From: Anaerolineae bacterium
Lineage (GTDB): Bacteria > Chloroflexota > Anaerolineae > Caldilineales > Caldilineaceae
Length of the DNA: 64,000 nucleotides
Assembly: GCA_030432295.1 (NCBI GenBank)
Contig: JAUIHI010000019.1
Location: forward strand, 59,943-123,942
Direction of reading: 5' to 3'
Below are positions 16,269 through 25,276 of the stretch, one piece after another. The notes below the pieces were generated by a model. The model was not told the DNA's origin. It made no database searches and was given only the letters and a program-made list of their open reading frames with translations. Position 1 is the stretch's first letter; each line of letters opens with the position of its first letter. The translations under genes and the position numbers were made by a program.

Positions 16269-17768
16269 CTATTTCCACCCTTCCAACGCTTGCTTTACTG
16301 CCGCACAGAAGGCATCGGCACTGGCTCCGTCTAGCACCCGGTGGTCGTAGCTGAAGCCCAGAGTTGTCATCGGCGCAAAGGTGAGGTAGTCGCCGGTGTT
16401 GGCTTCCAATGGGTGGCCCTGGCTGATGACAACGGGTCGCTTCTCGATCGCGCCTACGCCGAGAATGCCCACCTGGGGCTGCAAAATCACCGGCGTCTGG
16501 AAGATGCTGCCGCCGGTCCCATAGTTGGTGAGGGTGAATGTGCCTCCCTGCATATCCTGGGGCGAGAGTTTGTTGGACCGGGCCTTCTCCGCCAGTTCGT
16601 TGACCCGGCGGGCGACACCCTGCAAATTCAGGTCGTCGGCGTTGTGAATCACCGGCACAATCAGCCCGCCCAGCCCGTACTCATCCGGGGCCAGGGCAAC
16701 GGCCATCCCCACATTGTAGCTGCGCCGGATGATGACCCCCTCGTCGCTCCAACTGGCGTTGGCCGCGGGCACAGCCTTCAGCCCGGCCACAATCGCCTGG
16801 ACCAGATAGGCGGTCAAAGTCAGATTTACGCCTGCTGCCGAGAATTCCTTTTTGTGGGCCTTGCGGTGGGCGATGACTGCGGTCATATTCACATCCCACA
16901 GGGTCGTGACGTGGGGCGCGCTAAAGGCGCTCTGCACCATATTTTTGGCGATAATCTGGCGGATGCGGTTGTGAGGAACCAGTACATCGCCGTCCATAGA
17001 CGTGGCTGCCGGTGCAGCCGGTCGCGAGGCCGGGGCCGCGTCTGCTTTGGTTTCGACACGCTCAACCGGCGCAGGCGCGGGCGCTTCCGTCGGGTAGTCG
17101 GGTTCTGTGGGCAGGTGATCCAGCCCATCCCGGTTGGCCACAAAACGCAGGACGTCGTGTCGGGTGATCTCGCCCAGTCCTCGCTCCCCGGCCACTTCCC
17201 GCAAATCCACATTGTAGGTGGCGGCCAGACGGGCCACGGGTTGGCTGACGTGGGCGGCTTCTTCGGCAGAAAGTGTGGGTGCGGGCTTGCCTGCCTGTTT
17301 GGCCTGGGCCACGTGGGAGAGCACGTCGTCTTTGGTGATCTGACCGCCGCTGCCTGTGCCGCTGATGGCGTCCAGGCTGATGCCCTCTTCCTGGGCCACA
17401 CGCCGGGCCACGGGGGTGGCTTTGACGCTCTCGTCTGTCGCCTCTGCTTCTTCCGCTTTGGCGGGCGCGGGCGCAGCTTGTGGCTTTTCCTCTGCCGGGG
17501 CAGGCGCGGCGGCTTCCGATACTTCTTCGCCCTCTGCGCCGATGACGCCCAGCACCGCGGTCACGTCCACAATCTCCCCATCGGAGAAGTTGCGCTTGAG
17601 CAGGGTTCCGCTGGCCGGCGCGGCCACTTCCGTGTCCACTTTGTCCGTGGCGATCTCAATGAGTGTCGCGCCTTCCTCTACCGACTCGCCTTCCTTGGCC
17701 AGCCAGCGCACAATCGTCACATCTTCAATGCCCACCCCCACATCGGGGATTTTGATTTCGGTTGTCAT
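16269..17768 (-). CDS. pdhC: 2-oxoacid dehydrogenase E2 (dihydrolipoyl acyltransferase) with two E3-binding domains
   Basis: 499 residues; transfers the acyl group from lipoate to CoA in the pyruvate (or branched-chain) dehydrogenase complex. One lipoyl domain (4-76) carries the lipoylated lysine in ATDKVDTE (K43). A Pro/Ala/Glu linker leads to a peripheral-subunit-binding domain (ATPVARRVAQEEGISL, about 121-155) and a second, diverged one (SQPVARLAATYNVDL, about 180-215). The catalytic domain (about 265-499) ends with SYDHRVLDG, holding the active-site His and Asp. ATG 17768 has AGGAGA upstream. Last gene of E1alpha-E1beta-E2; no E3 gene is in the window. The substrate could also be acetoin or branched-chain ketoacids. 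Confidence 0.88.
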   Translation of the reverse strand: MTTEIKIPDVGVGIEDVTIVRWLAKEGESVEEGATLIEIATDKVDTEVAAPASGTLLKRNFSDGEIVDVTAVLGVIGAEGEEVSEAAAPAPAEEKPQAAPAPAKAEEAEATDESVKATPVARRVAQEEGISLDAISGTGSGGQITKDDVLSHVAQAKQAGKPAPTLSAEEAAHVSQPVARLAATYNVDLREVAGERGLGEITRHDVLRFVANRDGLDHLPTEPDYPTEAPAPAPVERVETKADAAPASRPAAPAATSMDGDVLVPHNRIRQIIAKNMVQSAFSAPHVTTLWDVNMTAVIAHRKAHKKEFSAAGVNLTLTAYLVQAIVAGLKAVPAANASWSDEGVIIRRSYNVGMAVALAPDEYGLGGLIVPVIHNADDLNLQGVARRVNELAEKARSNKLSPQDMQGGTFTLTNYGTGGSIFQTPVILQPQVGILGVGAIEKRPVVISQGHPLEANTGDYLTFAPMTTLGFSYDHRVLDGASADAFCAAVKQALEGWK

Positions 17769-17787
17769 CAGAAGTTCTCCTGTAGAG

Positions 17788-17836
17788 AACCAATCAACCA
17801 ATCAACTAGCGAACGAGTTGACTGGTTGATTGGTTT
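17788..17836. repeat. Octamer-built inverted repeat between E1beta and E2 genes
   Basis: Arm 17788-17807 (AACCAATC words in tandem) pairs with 17816-17836 with one mismatch. It lies in the 72-bp gap of the operon, upstream of the E2 ribosome binding site. It is similar in word content to the korB-korC element at 34345-34408. Confidence 0.8.
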
Positions 17837-17840
17837 AGTC

Positions 17841-18824
17841 TCAACCCATCATTTCCAGCACTGTCGCCACCATCTGTCCCTTCCAGGGTAGAATCTCTTC
17901 TTCCAAGGGTTTGGAGACCGGAATGGAGACCGGGGCCATACCCAGCCGCCGGGCCGGGCTTTTGAGCAGGTGGGGGGCAATTTCGTAGGCCTGGGCCACA
18001 ATCTCCGCGCCGATGCCGCTGTTGGCGTAGGATTCGTGGACAGCCAGCAGGTGGCCCGTCTTGGCGACGGAAGCCAGGACAGTGTCGATGTCCAGGGGTT
18101 CCACCGAGCGCAGGTCCACCACTTCCACTTCGATGCCGTGCTTTTCGGAAAGCTCTTCGGCGGCTTCCAACGCTTGCAGCACACAATAGCTGAAGGTGGC
18201 GATGGTCAGGTCGCTGCCCTCCCGCTTCACATCCGCCTTGCCGATGGGAATCGTATACTCCTCATCCGCGGGGGGCGCTTCGCCCCGGGTAAAGTAGAGC
18301 ATTTTGTGCTCCAGAAAGACCACCGGATTGTCGTCGCGGATGGCGGATTTGAGCAGCCCTTTGGCGTCGTAGGGGGTGGCCGGAGCCACGACTTTGATGC
18401 CGGGAAAATGGGCGTAGAGGCTATCCACACTCTGGCTGTGCTGGCTGCCGTAGCGTTTGCCCGCGCCCTGTTGACCCCGAATGACTAGGGGAATGTTGAC
18501 CAGCCCGCCGGTCATATAGTGATATTTGGCGATCTGATTGAAAATCTGGTCAGCGGCCACCAGACTGAAATCCATATACATCAGTTCCAGAATCGGGCGC
18601 ATCCCTACGCTGGCCGCGCCCAGAGCCATACCGAAGAAGCCCTGCTCGCTGATGGGGGTGTCGATCACCCGTTTGGGGCCGAACTCGTCGAAAAGATTGC
18701 GGGTGACCCGGAAGAGACCGCCGTAGCGGCCCACGTCCTCGCCCATCACAAAGACATTTTCGTCCCGGCGCATCTCTTCGCCCAGGGCTTCGTTGATGAC
18801 TTGAATGTAAGTTGTTTTTCGCAT
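17841..18824 (-). CDS. pdhB: 2-oxoacid dehydrogenase E1 component, beta subunit
   Basis: 327 residues, normal length for the beta chain of heterotetrameric E1. Visible: [19 protein letters not shown] at the N-end, the [16 protein letters not shown] segment with the catalytic glutamate that activates Th[19 protein letters not shown] with the phosphorylation-loop-contact histidines, and [11 protein letters not shown]. The C-terminal transketolase domain has [11 protein letters not shown] and [12 protein letters not shown]. With the alpha subunit it decarboxylates the 2-oxoacid and reductively acylates lipoate on E2. ATG 18824. It is separated from the alpha gene by 208 bp holding two inverted repeats, unusual inside such an operon. 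Confidence 0.88.
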   Translation of the reverse strand: MRKTTYIQVINEALGEEMRRDENVFVMGEDVGRYGGLFRVTRNLFDEFGPKRVIDTPISEQGFFGMALGAASVGMRPILELMYMDFSLVAADQIFNQIAKYHYMTGGLVNIPLVIRGQQGAGKRYGSQHSQSVDSLYAHFPGIKVVAPATPYDAKGLLKSAIRDDNPVVFLEHKMLYFTRGEAPPADEEYTIPIGKADVKREGSDLTIATFSYCVLQALEAAEELSEKHGIEVEVVDLRSVEPLDIDTVLASVAKTGHLLAVHESYANSGIGAEIVAQAYEIAPHLLKSPARRLGMAPVSIPVSKPLEEEILPWKGQMVATVLEMMG

Positions 18825-18857
18825 TGCGATTTGCTCCGGCCTAGCCAGTGAGCGCTG

Positions 18858-18969
18858 ATTGAGTAGCCGAGTCTTCGAGGCGTATCGAAATCAAGCGAAC
18901 GGGTCAACGAGTCAAATGGGCGACCCGCTTGGTTTCGATACGGCTGGAAAAAGTCCCAGCCTACTCAAC
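18858..18969. repeat. Imperfect inverted repeat with CGTATCGAAA / TTTCGATACG arms
   Basis: Left arm 18858-18895 (TTGAGTAG ... GCGTATCGAAAT) pairs imperfectly with right arm 18928-18969 (GGTTTCGATACGGC ... CCTACTCAAC). An inner stem CGGGTC/GACCCG (18900-18905 / 18922-18927) lies within it. It is inside the E1alpha-E1beta gap. The word pair GGTTTCGATACG / CTACTCAACC is very common as intergenic palindromes in Actinobacteria, from general knowledge. Confidence 0.75.
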
Positions 18970-18988
18970 CGGCGCTAATCCAGTGTGG

Positions 18989-19033
18989 AAATGCGCAGCG
19001 TGAGATCGCACGGCGATCTCACGCTGCACGTTT
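18989..19033. repeat. Inverted repeat of the GTGAGATC family, copy 2
   Basis: Perfect 14-bp stem at 18995-19008 and 19014-19027 with a 5-nt loop, extended outward with two mismatches. It ends at the stop codon of the E1alpha gene. The core GCGTGAGATCG matches the hairpin at 838-898. Confidence 0.8.
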
Positions 19034-20130
19034 CAGGTTCGATACACATCCGTATACGCCATCGCTGGGTCGGGCCAGGGGCTGGCTTCGGCAAAGGCGA
19101 TGGCTTCGGCGACGCTCTTTTCCACTGCGGCGTCGATTTTGGCGATCTCCTCTTCGCTGCTACCCCGCTCCAGCAGCCGATTGCGCAGCACCAGCACCGG
19201 GTCGTGGCTGCGCTGTTCTTCGATCTCTTCGGCGCTGCGATAGGTCTCCAAATCCCCGGCCATGTGGCCTGCCAGCCGGTAGGTGATGCCCTCGATAAAT
19301 GTGGGGCCTTCGCCGGCCCGCGCCCGTTCGGCGGCCTGTGTCACCGCAGCGTGGACCACCTCCGCGTCGTTGCCGTCGATCTGCACGCTCTCCATTCCGT
19401 AGGCTCGCGCGAACTGATAAAATTCGCCCACCGACGACGTGCGCCAGGTAGGGGTCATCTCGGAATAGCGGTTATTTTCGCAGTAGAAAATGACGGGCAA
19501 TTTCCACTTGGAGGCCATATTGAAGGTCTCGTGCATCACGCCCTGGAAGATCGCGCCGTCGCCAAAAAATGTGATGGCGACCCGTCCTTCGTCCCGGATT
19601 TGGGAGGCCAGGGCCAGCCCCGCGGCGTGGGGAACCTGCGCGCCCACAATGCCGTTGGACCCCATCATTCCGTGTTCCGGCGCTACAAAGTGCATAGAGC
19701 CGCCTTTGCCACCCGCGAAACCGTCGGCCCGACCCAGCACTTCGGCAATCGCCCGGCCTACATCCATGCCGTGGGCCAGGCCGTGATGGTGGCCCCGGTA
19801 GGTGCAGGTGAGATAGTCGTCGGGATTCAGGGCAGCCGCCGCGCCCACCGCGTTGGCTTCGTGGCCGATGGCCGTGTGCATCGCGCCGCCGATCTTGCCC
19901 TCTTCCGCGGCTTTGAGGAGAAATTCCTCCACCTGGCGGATGAGGAGCGCCTGGCGATACATTTCGGCCAGGGTTTCTGCCGGGAGTGCGGGCACGTCAA
20001 AGGCGATTTCCACCTGGGAGGAGAGAAGATCGGTGGTGGTAGAAACGACACCGTTGGCAGGGATGTCGGAAAGCTTCGCCTGGCTGCGCGGCGTATCGTC
20101 GGCTGACGCAGTCGATGATTTTTTGGTCAT
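19033..20130 (-). CDS. pdhA: 2-oxoacid dehydrogenase E1 component, alpha subunit
   Basis: 365 residues. The ThDP-binding motif starts [17 protein letters not shown] and ends CENN, as in pyruvate and acetoin dehydrogenase alpha chains. Other marks are [13 protein letters not shown] (substrate-channel histidines), [27 protein letters not shown], and a RLAGHMAGD phosphorylation-loop region. An extra 45-residue N-terminal Ser/Thr-rich segment precedes the domain. ATG 20130; a GAAGGAAGTGACG-like stretch lies upstream. First gene of the E1alpha-E1beta-E2 operon. Pyruvate is the most likely substrate but acetoin or branched-chain ketoacids cannot be ruled out. Confidence 0.88.
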   Translation of the reverse strand: MTKKSSTASADDTPRSQAKLSDIPANGVVSTTTDLLSSQVEIAFDVPALPAETLAEMYRQALLIRQVEEFLLKAAEEGKIGGAMHTAIGHEANAVGAAAALNPDDYLTCTYRGHHHGLAHGMDVGRAIAEVLGRADGFAGGKGGSMHFVAPEHGMMGSNGIVGAQVPHAAGLALASQIRDEGRVAITFFGDGAIFQGVMHETFNMASKWKLPVIFYCENNRYSEMTPTWRTSSVGEFYQFARAYGMESVQIDGNDAEVVHAAVTQAAERARAGEGPTFIEGITYRLAGHMAGDLETYRSAEEIEEQRSHDPVLVLRNRLLERGSSEEEIAKIDAAVEKSVAEAIAFAEASPWPDPAMAYTDVYRT

Positions 20131-20160
20131 TTCGTCACTTCCTTCTCGTGAACCGGGGCT

Positions 20161-20230
20161 TTTTCCCCAGGCGGGATTTGAACCCGCGGGTGAAGATAGC
20201 TTCTCTGCTCAATTATTCGTCACTCTAACA
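20161..20230 (-). tRNA. Possible 3' remnant of a tRNA (T-arm and variable-arm-like), not a full gene
   Basis: Read on the minus strand, GCGGG-TTCAAAT-CCCGC is a perfect T-arm with a canonical loop. It is preceded by GAAG-CTAT-CTTC, which could be a class II variable arm, and followed by CTGGGGA. No matching anticodon arm, D arm or 5' acceptor strand is found upstream. It might be a leftover from an old integration event, or only a chance hairpin. Confidence 0.25.
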
Positions 20231-20331
20231 GAAGTGTGCCAGACCCAAGCCAATGTGGTCAACTTTATGATCAGGTGAATCAGGTGAGGCATTCAGTGTC
20301 AATTTTGATGCACTAAACCGGCCATCACCTG

Positions 20332-20360
20332 TAGACAGTAGTCTAAACTTATTGTATAGT
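20332..20360 (+). promoter_or_regulatory. Promoter of the VWA protein gene
   Basis: TAGACA (20332-20337) and TATAGT (20355-20360) are separated by exactly 17 bp, 136 bp ahead of the ATG at 20497. The rest of the 366-bp gap (20131-20496) holds the tRNA-like remnant and no other gene I can support. Confidence 0.6.
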
Positions 20361-20496
20361 GTGCCTAAGAATTTATGACAATAGCATCCTATGTACAATC
20401 TCAGCCGGAACGTCTCTGTTCTGATTGGTCAGTCCCTATGGAGCGGTGGCGCTCGAACCGTCTACTATTTTGACGAATCCCGATTGGAGAATCAGT

Positions 20497-23400
20497 ATGC
20501 AATCCCCCAGAAGCAGCTTTGGAACACGGATTTTTGTCTTGCTCGTCCTCTCCCTCTTTTTTACAACCTTTACAGCAGCGGGCGCGGGATTCACAGGTCC
20601 GGCTGCGCCTGCCGCGCCCGCTGCGCCCGCCGCGCCCGCACAGCCGGAAAATGTGGCCTGCCGTCCCCACGAAGGCTTGGTGGATATGGTGCGGGTGGAA
20701 TGGAAGGATACGAACGACGGCGCTGCCGACTACCGGGTCTACCGCAAGACGGTCAGCGACGGCTCCTGGGGCAGCGCCTGGCGGACGCTGACCGACCCGG
20801 ACAGCAGTGGCCGCTGGCGGGTGGTGGACAACGCAGCCAGCGGTGATGTCTATCAATACCGGGTGACGGCTGTTGACGGCGACGGGGAAACCAGCGCCGG
20901 TGCGGATCAGACCTGCCGGGAGCCGCTCTTTCTCGACAGCTCCGGTGGAAACTTCCGTATGTTCTACCGGCTGAGCCAGTGCCCGGACTACGACGGCAAA
21001 TCGGCCTGCACGGAAAATGTGGATGTGGACGGCAAGAACAAACACGCGGCTGAAGTGCTTGTCACCTCTGAGTCCTACCGCACGGAGATCATGACCAGAC
21101 TGGGCTTCAACGATCCGGCCACTTTCAACGGAAACAAGCCCTTCCCGTCGGATTTCTTCCCCTGCAACAACGGCTGTGCCAATGGGGACGGTGTGCAATA
21201 TCCGCCGGACAATTTCCTGGGAACCAACTACGACCCGGCCACGGGCAACGGCGAAGACTACGAGATTTTTGTCATCGGCCACGAAATCTTCCACAAGACC
21301 CAGGGCGCACACGGCGGCAGCGACGATCCCTTCTACAAATGGCTGATCGAAGGCCAGGCCCGGTCTACCGAAGACAAAATGTGTATCTTCGGTAGTCAGG
21401 CCCAGTGCGACATCTGGGACAATCAGGTGGATCAATACTATCTGGGCCAGGTCAACGCCTATTTGGGCAAGCCGGAAGAGAGTCTGATGGAGGCATCCTA
21501 TGACGCTGCCCTCTTCTGGACATATGTGATGGAGCAGTTTGCCAAGACGGAAAAGACAGAGCCGCGTTACGGCTTTGATGTGCTGTTGCAGTTCTGGCAG
21601 CAAAACCAGGAGAATGTGGACGCCCACCCGGACAAGAAGAGCAAAGATGGCATTGTCACCCTCAACGAGACGCTGGAAAACAAAATTAACAGTGACCGGC
21701 GCTTCAAAGACATCTTTCAGGACTTCGCCGTCGCCAACTATGCCAAAGATTTGCTCACCAATCCGGCCAGCGAACAGGACAAAAAGTACAATTATATCGA
21801 TGAGGAGAACTGCGCAGGCTGTGCCTATGACAGCGTGAAACTGACCGTCGACGATACCCTCGTCCCCGATGAAACGATCTTCGGCACATCGACAGTGGAG
21901 AGCTGGGGCGCGCGCTACTACGAAATCGACCTGCCCCCATCTATCCCTGTGATCAACATCAATGTGGACCCGCTGGCGGGCACACCCCACTCCCTCTACT
22001 ATCACGTGCTGGGCATCAAAGGCGGTTCGATCGTCAAGCACTGGTCCGACACGGGCACAGATTTTGCGTTGAGCGTCTTCAACATTGGCTATGATTACGA
22101 TAGGCTGGCACTGATTGTCGTTGGCCTGGAGCAGCCGGTCAACTTCCGCTATGGCTTCAACCTGACCGACGGTCTCTACATCACCACACCGACCGCCCAG
22201 CTCCCTGCCACCGCGGGTGAGGTCGCCGCGCCCAAGAAGTTTATTCTACAGGTCGAGGTGATCGGCGAGGATCAGAAAGCGGTGGCGGGGATCGACACCA
22301 GTCAATTTACAATTACCGTGGGTAGCGCCGTCATCAACCCGCCTCTCAATCCCGGCGACAATGCCATCGTTGCCTCCTCGTACAACGGGGGCAAGTATTG
22401 GCTTGTGTTGCGTGCGCCCACCAGCCCCGGCTGCACCACCTGTGCTCTGAAGGTGGAGTACGGCAGCTACAGCGATACCGAGGCCAACGCGGTCATCTAC
22501 GGCCCCCAACCGGATGTGGACAATCTGATTGTCATCGACCGCTCCGGCAGTATGCAGGGCAACAAAATCGAGGCGGCCAAAGATGCGGCCCGGCTCTATG
22601 TGGATTCTTACAGCACCGGTGACCGCATCGGCGTGACCAGCTACAACGACGAACTCAATAACGAATTCTCCCTGACCGGTTGGACAAACACCAGCCGCGG
22701 TCAGGCCCAAACAGCCATTGAAAATATGGACGATCCCGACGGGGCCACGGCTATCGGTGCGGCCCTGCAAGACGGGGTGGATCGGTTGGCCGCGCTTGGC
22801 AGCCCCAACCCTGCCTGGGCAATGGTGCTGCTCTCGGACGGTCAGGATACGGTGGCCGATACCGACAAACATATCCCCGCCTTTCTCTCGGCCTACAAGG
22901 CCCGCAAGGATGACGGCGATCAGGTGCCGGTGATCCACGTGGTGGCCGTGGGCGACGACGCCGACGGGATCCAACTGGAGAAGGTGTCAAACGCGTCCAA
23001 CGGTCTCTTCCAGTGGCTCCCGGAGAGCGGCGCGGCCCAGGCCGCCGGAAGCGATGCCGCCGCGGCCACCCTCTTCAAGCTGGACCTGGCCGAAGTCTAC
23101 CGGGTCTTTGCCGAGAGCGTAGCCGACGAGCAGCAGGTCTACGCTTCCCAGGGATTCCTGAACAACGCTGCCACGAAAATCCATACGGTAAAGGTAGATG
23201 GCGGAGCCAGCCAGGCGGTCTTTTCCGTGGCCTATTTCTACACAGGCATTGGCATTCCCTTCACCGTCAAAATCCGACGCCCCGACGACTCACTCCTCGG
23301 CCCGCCCACCCTGACCGACAACCGCCACTATCTCTGGCGCACAGCCGCGCCGATGGCCGGTGACTGGAAGGTAGAGGTCAGCCCGATCATTCCCGGCGTG

Positions 23401-24663
23401 GCCGCGGCCAGCACAGACGCCGACCGCACAGACTTTCTCGTCGAAGCGGCCCTCGTCAGCGATATCACTCTGGACGCCTTTCTTGGCCTGCCTCTGGAAG
23501 AGCGCATTGCCGGCAAACCGATGCCCCTGCTGGTTCTGCTCAGCGATGTGAAAGGGCTCACGGGTGCGACAGTTGTAGCAACGGTTGACCGAACGGGCGA
23601 GGTGGTGACACTGCACGACGACGGCCAACACGGGGATGGCGCGGCCAACGACGGCTTCTACGGCGGGCTGATCAAACAGACCCACCAGCCAGGGGGCTAT
23701 ACGGCCATCATCGACGCCGATGGGGTCTCGCCCCTCAACGGTGCTTTCGTCCGCCGCGGGCGCGTCTCCTTCTTTATGGCCCCGGCCAAGGACACGGACA
23801 GCGATAAGATGCCCGACTGGTGGGAAGGCCCCTGTATGGACCCCAACACACCGGATCGGGATCTGGACCCGGACAAGGACGGCCTGAACAACGCCGCGGA
23901 GTTTGGACACCAGACGAATCCCTGCGATCCGGACACGGACGACGGCGGCGAAGCGGACGGCTCCGAAGTGGGCCGGGGGCAAGACCCGCTCGTTCCCAGC
24001 GACGACTTCGGCAGTCCGCCCAACCTCAACGCCTGGTCTGGCGCTGGTCAAGTCGTCGTGCGGCTGACCACAGATGACGCCGCGCCGAATGTGGTGGTCT
24101 ATCGGGGGCCGACGCCCGAAGGTCCGTGGGAGATTGTCAACGCCAAAGTGGAGGGCAATAGCTGGACCGATACACGAGTGGCGAACGACACCCAATACTG
24201 CTACCGGGCCACGGCCGCGGGCCGGGCCACCAGCGCGCCGACTGCCGCGGTCTGTGTGATGCCCAAACTGGACCCCCACCCGCCCCACGGCGTTGTCAGC
24301 CTGCCGCCGGGCACAGCCCTGCCGGTCTCCCGGTCAACAACGATTCAGTTGGATGGGGAGGACAATCCCTACACCGAGGAACACGCGGCCTATGATGGGG
24401 TGTTGCTCACCGGCCCGGCCCAGGAGAGCGGCGTAGTCGAGATGCAGATTTCCAACCGCTCCGATTTTGCCGACGTACGCTGGGAGAGCTATCAGAGAGA
24501 AAAGCAGTGGACCTTTGCCCCGGACGCCAACGGGCGGGCCGTCGTCTACGCCCGTTTCAAGGACAAAGCAGGCAATATCTCTGAAATTGCCGCGCTGAGT
24601 GTGCGGGTCAGCGCCGACCCGGCACCTGCCAACAAGATTTTTGTGCCAGTGGTGCAAAGATAG
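20497..24663 (+). CDS. Large secreted VWA-domain protein with HExxH and calcium-repeat regions
   Basis: 1388 residues, exported. The signal peptide (about 1-28, FVLLVLSLFFTTFTA) is followed by an Ala/Pro spacer. A fibronectin-like domain (about 45-140) precedes a gluzincin-like region with HEIFH (262-266) and Cys pairs. A beta-rich part leads to a von Willebrand A domain whose MIDAS is D681-R-S-G-S. Then come a domain with PLVLLSDVKG and DDGQHGDGAANDG, a thrombospondin-3-like Ca-binding stretch (about 1099-1165, DTDSDKMPDWWEG and repeated DPDxDG), and a final fibronectin-like domain. It ends KIFVPVVQR, a tail like those of many exported Chloroflexota proteins. Probable surface adhesin or peptidase; the metalloprotease activity is an inference from HExxH alone. 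Confidence 0.75.
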   Translation: MQSPRSSFGTRIFVLLVLSLFFTTFTAAGAGFTGPAAPAAPAAPAAPAQPENVACRPHEGLVDMVRVEWKDTNDGAADYRVYRKTVSDGSWGSAWRTLTDPDSSGRWRVVDNAASGDVYQYRVTAVDGDGETSAGADQTCREPLFLDSSGGNFRMFYRLSQCPDYDGKSACTENVDVDGKNKHAAEVLVTSESYRTEIMTRLGFNDPATFNGNKPFPSDFFPCNNGCANGDGVQYPPDNFLGTNYDPATGNGEDYEIFVIGHEIFHKTQGAHGGSDDPFYKWLIEGQARSTEDKMCIFGSQAQCDIWDNQVDQYYLGQVNAYLGKPEESLMEASYDAALFWTYVMEQFAKTEKTEPRYGFDVLLQFWQQNQENVDAHPDKKSKDGIVTLNETLENKINSDRRFKDIFQDFAVANYAKDLLTNPASEQDKKYNYIDEENCAGCAYDSVKLTVDDTLVPDETIFGTSTVESWGARYYEIDLPPSIPVININVDPLAGTPHSLYYHVLGIKGGSIVKHWSDTGTDFALSVFNIGYDYDRLALIVVGLEQPVNFRYGFNLTDGLYITTPTAQLPATAGEVAAPKKFILQVEVIGEDQKAVAGIDTSQFTITVGSAVINPPLNPGDNAIVASSYNGGKYWLVLRAPTSPGCTTCALKVEYGSYSDTEANAVIYGPQPDVDNLIVIDRSGSMQGNKIEAAKDAARLYVDSYSTGDRIGVTSYNDELNNEFSLTGWTNTSRGQAQTAIENMDDPDGATAIGAALQDGVDRLAALGSPNPAWAMVLLSDGQDTVADTDKHIPAFLSAYKARKDDGDQVPVIHVVAVGDDADGIQLEKVSNASNGLFQWLPESGAAQAAGSDAAAATLFKLDLAEVYRVFAESVADEQQVYASQGFLNNAATKIHTVKVDGGASQAVFSVAYFYTGIGIPFTVKIRRPDDSLLGPPTLTDNRHYLWRTAAPMAGDWKVEVSPIIPGVAAASTDADRTDFLVEAALVSDITLDAFLGLPLEERIAGKPMPLLVLLSDVKGLTGATVVATVDRTGEVVTLHDDGQHGDGAANDGFYGGLIKQTHQPGGYTAIIDADGVSPLNGAFVRRGRVSFFMAPAKDTDSDKMPDWWEGPCMDPNTPDRDLDPDKDGLNNAAEFGHQTNPCDPDTDDGGEADGSEVGRGQDPLVPSDDFGSPPNLNAWSGAGQVVVRLTTDDAAPNVVVYRGPTPEGPWEIVNAKVEGNSWTDTRVANDTQYCYRATAAGRATSAPTAAVCVMPKLDPHPPHGVVSLPPGTALPVSRSTTIQLDGEDNPYTEEHAAYDGVLLTGPAQESGVVEMQISNRSDFADVRWESYQREKQWTFAPDANGRAVVYARFKDKAGNISEIAALSVRVSADPAPANKIFVPVVQR

Positions 24664-24671
24664 AGTAAACA

Positions 24672-24741
24672 CTTTCACTGCAAAGGGACAAAGAAGCGCT
24701 TTTCTTTGTCTCTCTGCTCCTTTGTCCCTTTGCAGTGAAAG
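24672..24741. terminator. 22-bp perfect inverted repeat between convergent genes (CTTTG-word family)
   Basis: Arms 24672-24693 and 24720-24741 are perfect complements. The loop contains TTTCTTTGTCTCTCTGCTCC, nearly the same as the loop of the element at 52062-52140. It sits 9 bp after the VWA gene stop and 9 bp before the GNAT gene stop, so it can terminate both. Confidence 0.8.
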
Positions 24742-24749
24742 CCAACAAT

Positions 24750-25145
24750 TCAATCCCGCAGCCCGATCAGCCCGGCCAATGTGGGGCGAAAACCCGCGGC
24801 CTGGTAGAAGGTGGCCAGGTGATCCTCGTAGTCCACGTGCAGCCACTCGCAGCCCCCGGCTTTGGCCGCCAGTTCGGCCTGCTTCACCATGGCCAGCCCC
24901 AATCCCCGGCGCCGGTAGTCCGGGTGGACTGTCGGGTCGAGGAGAAAAGCGTGGACACCCCCATCCCAGGCCACATAGACAAAGCCTGCCAGCCGTTCTC
25001 CGTCCCAGGCCCAGATGTGGACGAGACTGTGGGCCAATTCTGGCCAATCGTCCCGCTCTTTGTGCCGGGGCCAGGAGGCCCGGTAAAGTTCGTTGAGCGC
25101 GGGGCTGTCGATGGGCGGATTTATCACAAAACTGATCGCATCCAC
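24750..25145 (-). CDS. GNAT family N-acetyltransferase
   Basis: 131 residues. Acetyl-CoA-binding motif A is clear: FLLDPTVHPDYRRRGLGLAM, with the R/Q-x-x-G-x-G/A loop as RRRGLGLA. The C-terminal YEDHLATFYQAAGFRP is the motif B end common in GNATs. Substrate unknown. The start is taken as GTG 25145 (VDAISFVINPP) because the frame further upstream runs into the hairpin at 25190-25269; an ATG start is not available near the fold's beginning. Confidence 0.72.
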   Translation of the reverse strand: MDAISFVINPPIDSPALNELYRASWPRHKERDDWPELAHSLVHIWAWDGERLAGFVYVAWDGGVHAFLLDPTVHPDYRRRGLGLAMVKQAELAAKAGGCEWLHVDYEDHLATFYQAAGFRPTLAGLIGLRD

Positions 25146-25189
25146 TTTATTTCTGCCTTTGGCGATTTCAAAGAATAAACTTTCCAGGC

Positions 25190-25269
25190 AAAGTCCCCGG
25201 CACTTTCTGTCCAAGCGAGTCGATTCACCACAATCACTCCGTTGTTGTGCGTGAAGTGCCGGGGACTTT
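25190..25269. repeat. Inverted repeat between two GNAT genes (AAGTGCCGGGGAC arms)
   Basis: Perfect 16-bp arms at 25190-25205 (AAAGTCCCCGGCACTT) and 25254-25269, separated by 48 nt. It lies between the tandem-GNAT stop and the single-GNAT start, both on the minus strand, so it may act as a terminator for the upstream gene. Confidence 0.8.
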
Positions 25270-25276
25270 TTGGTAC

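Noticed and set aside
20401..22041. Minus-strand 546-codon frame opposite the VWA gene
   Set aside because: No ribosome site or family pattern; the plus strand encodes signal peptide, HExxH and VWA motifs.
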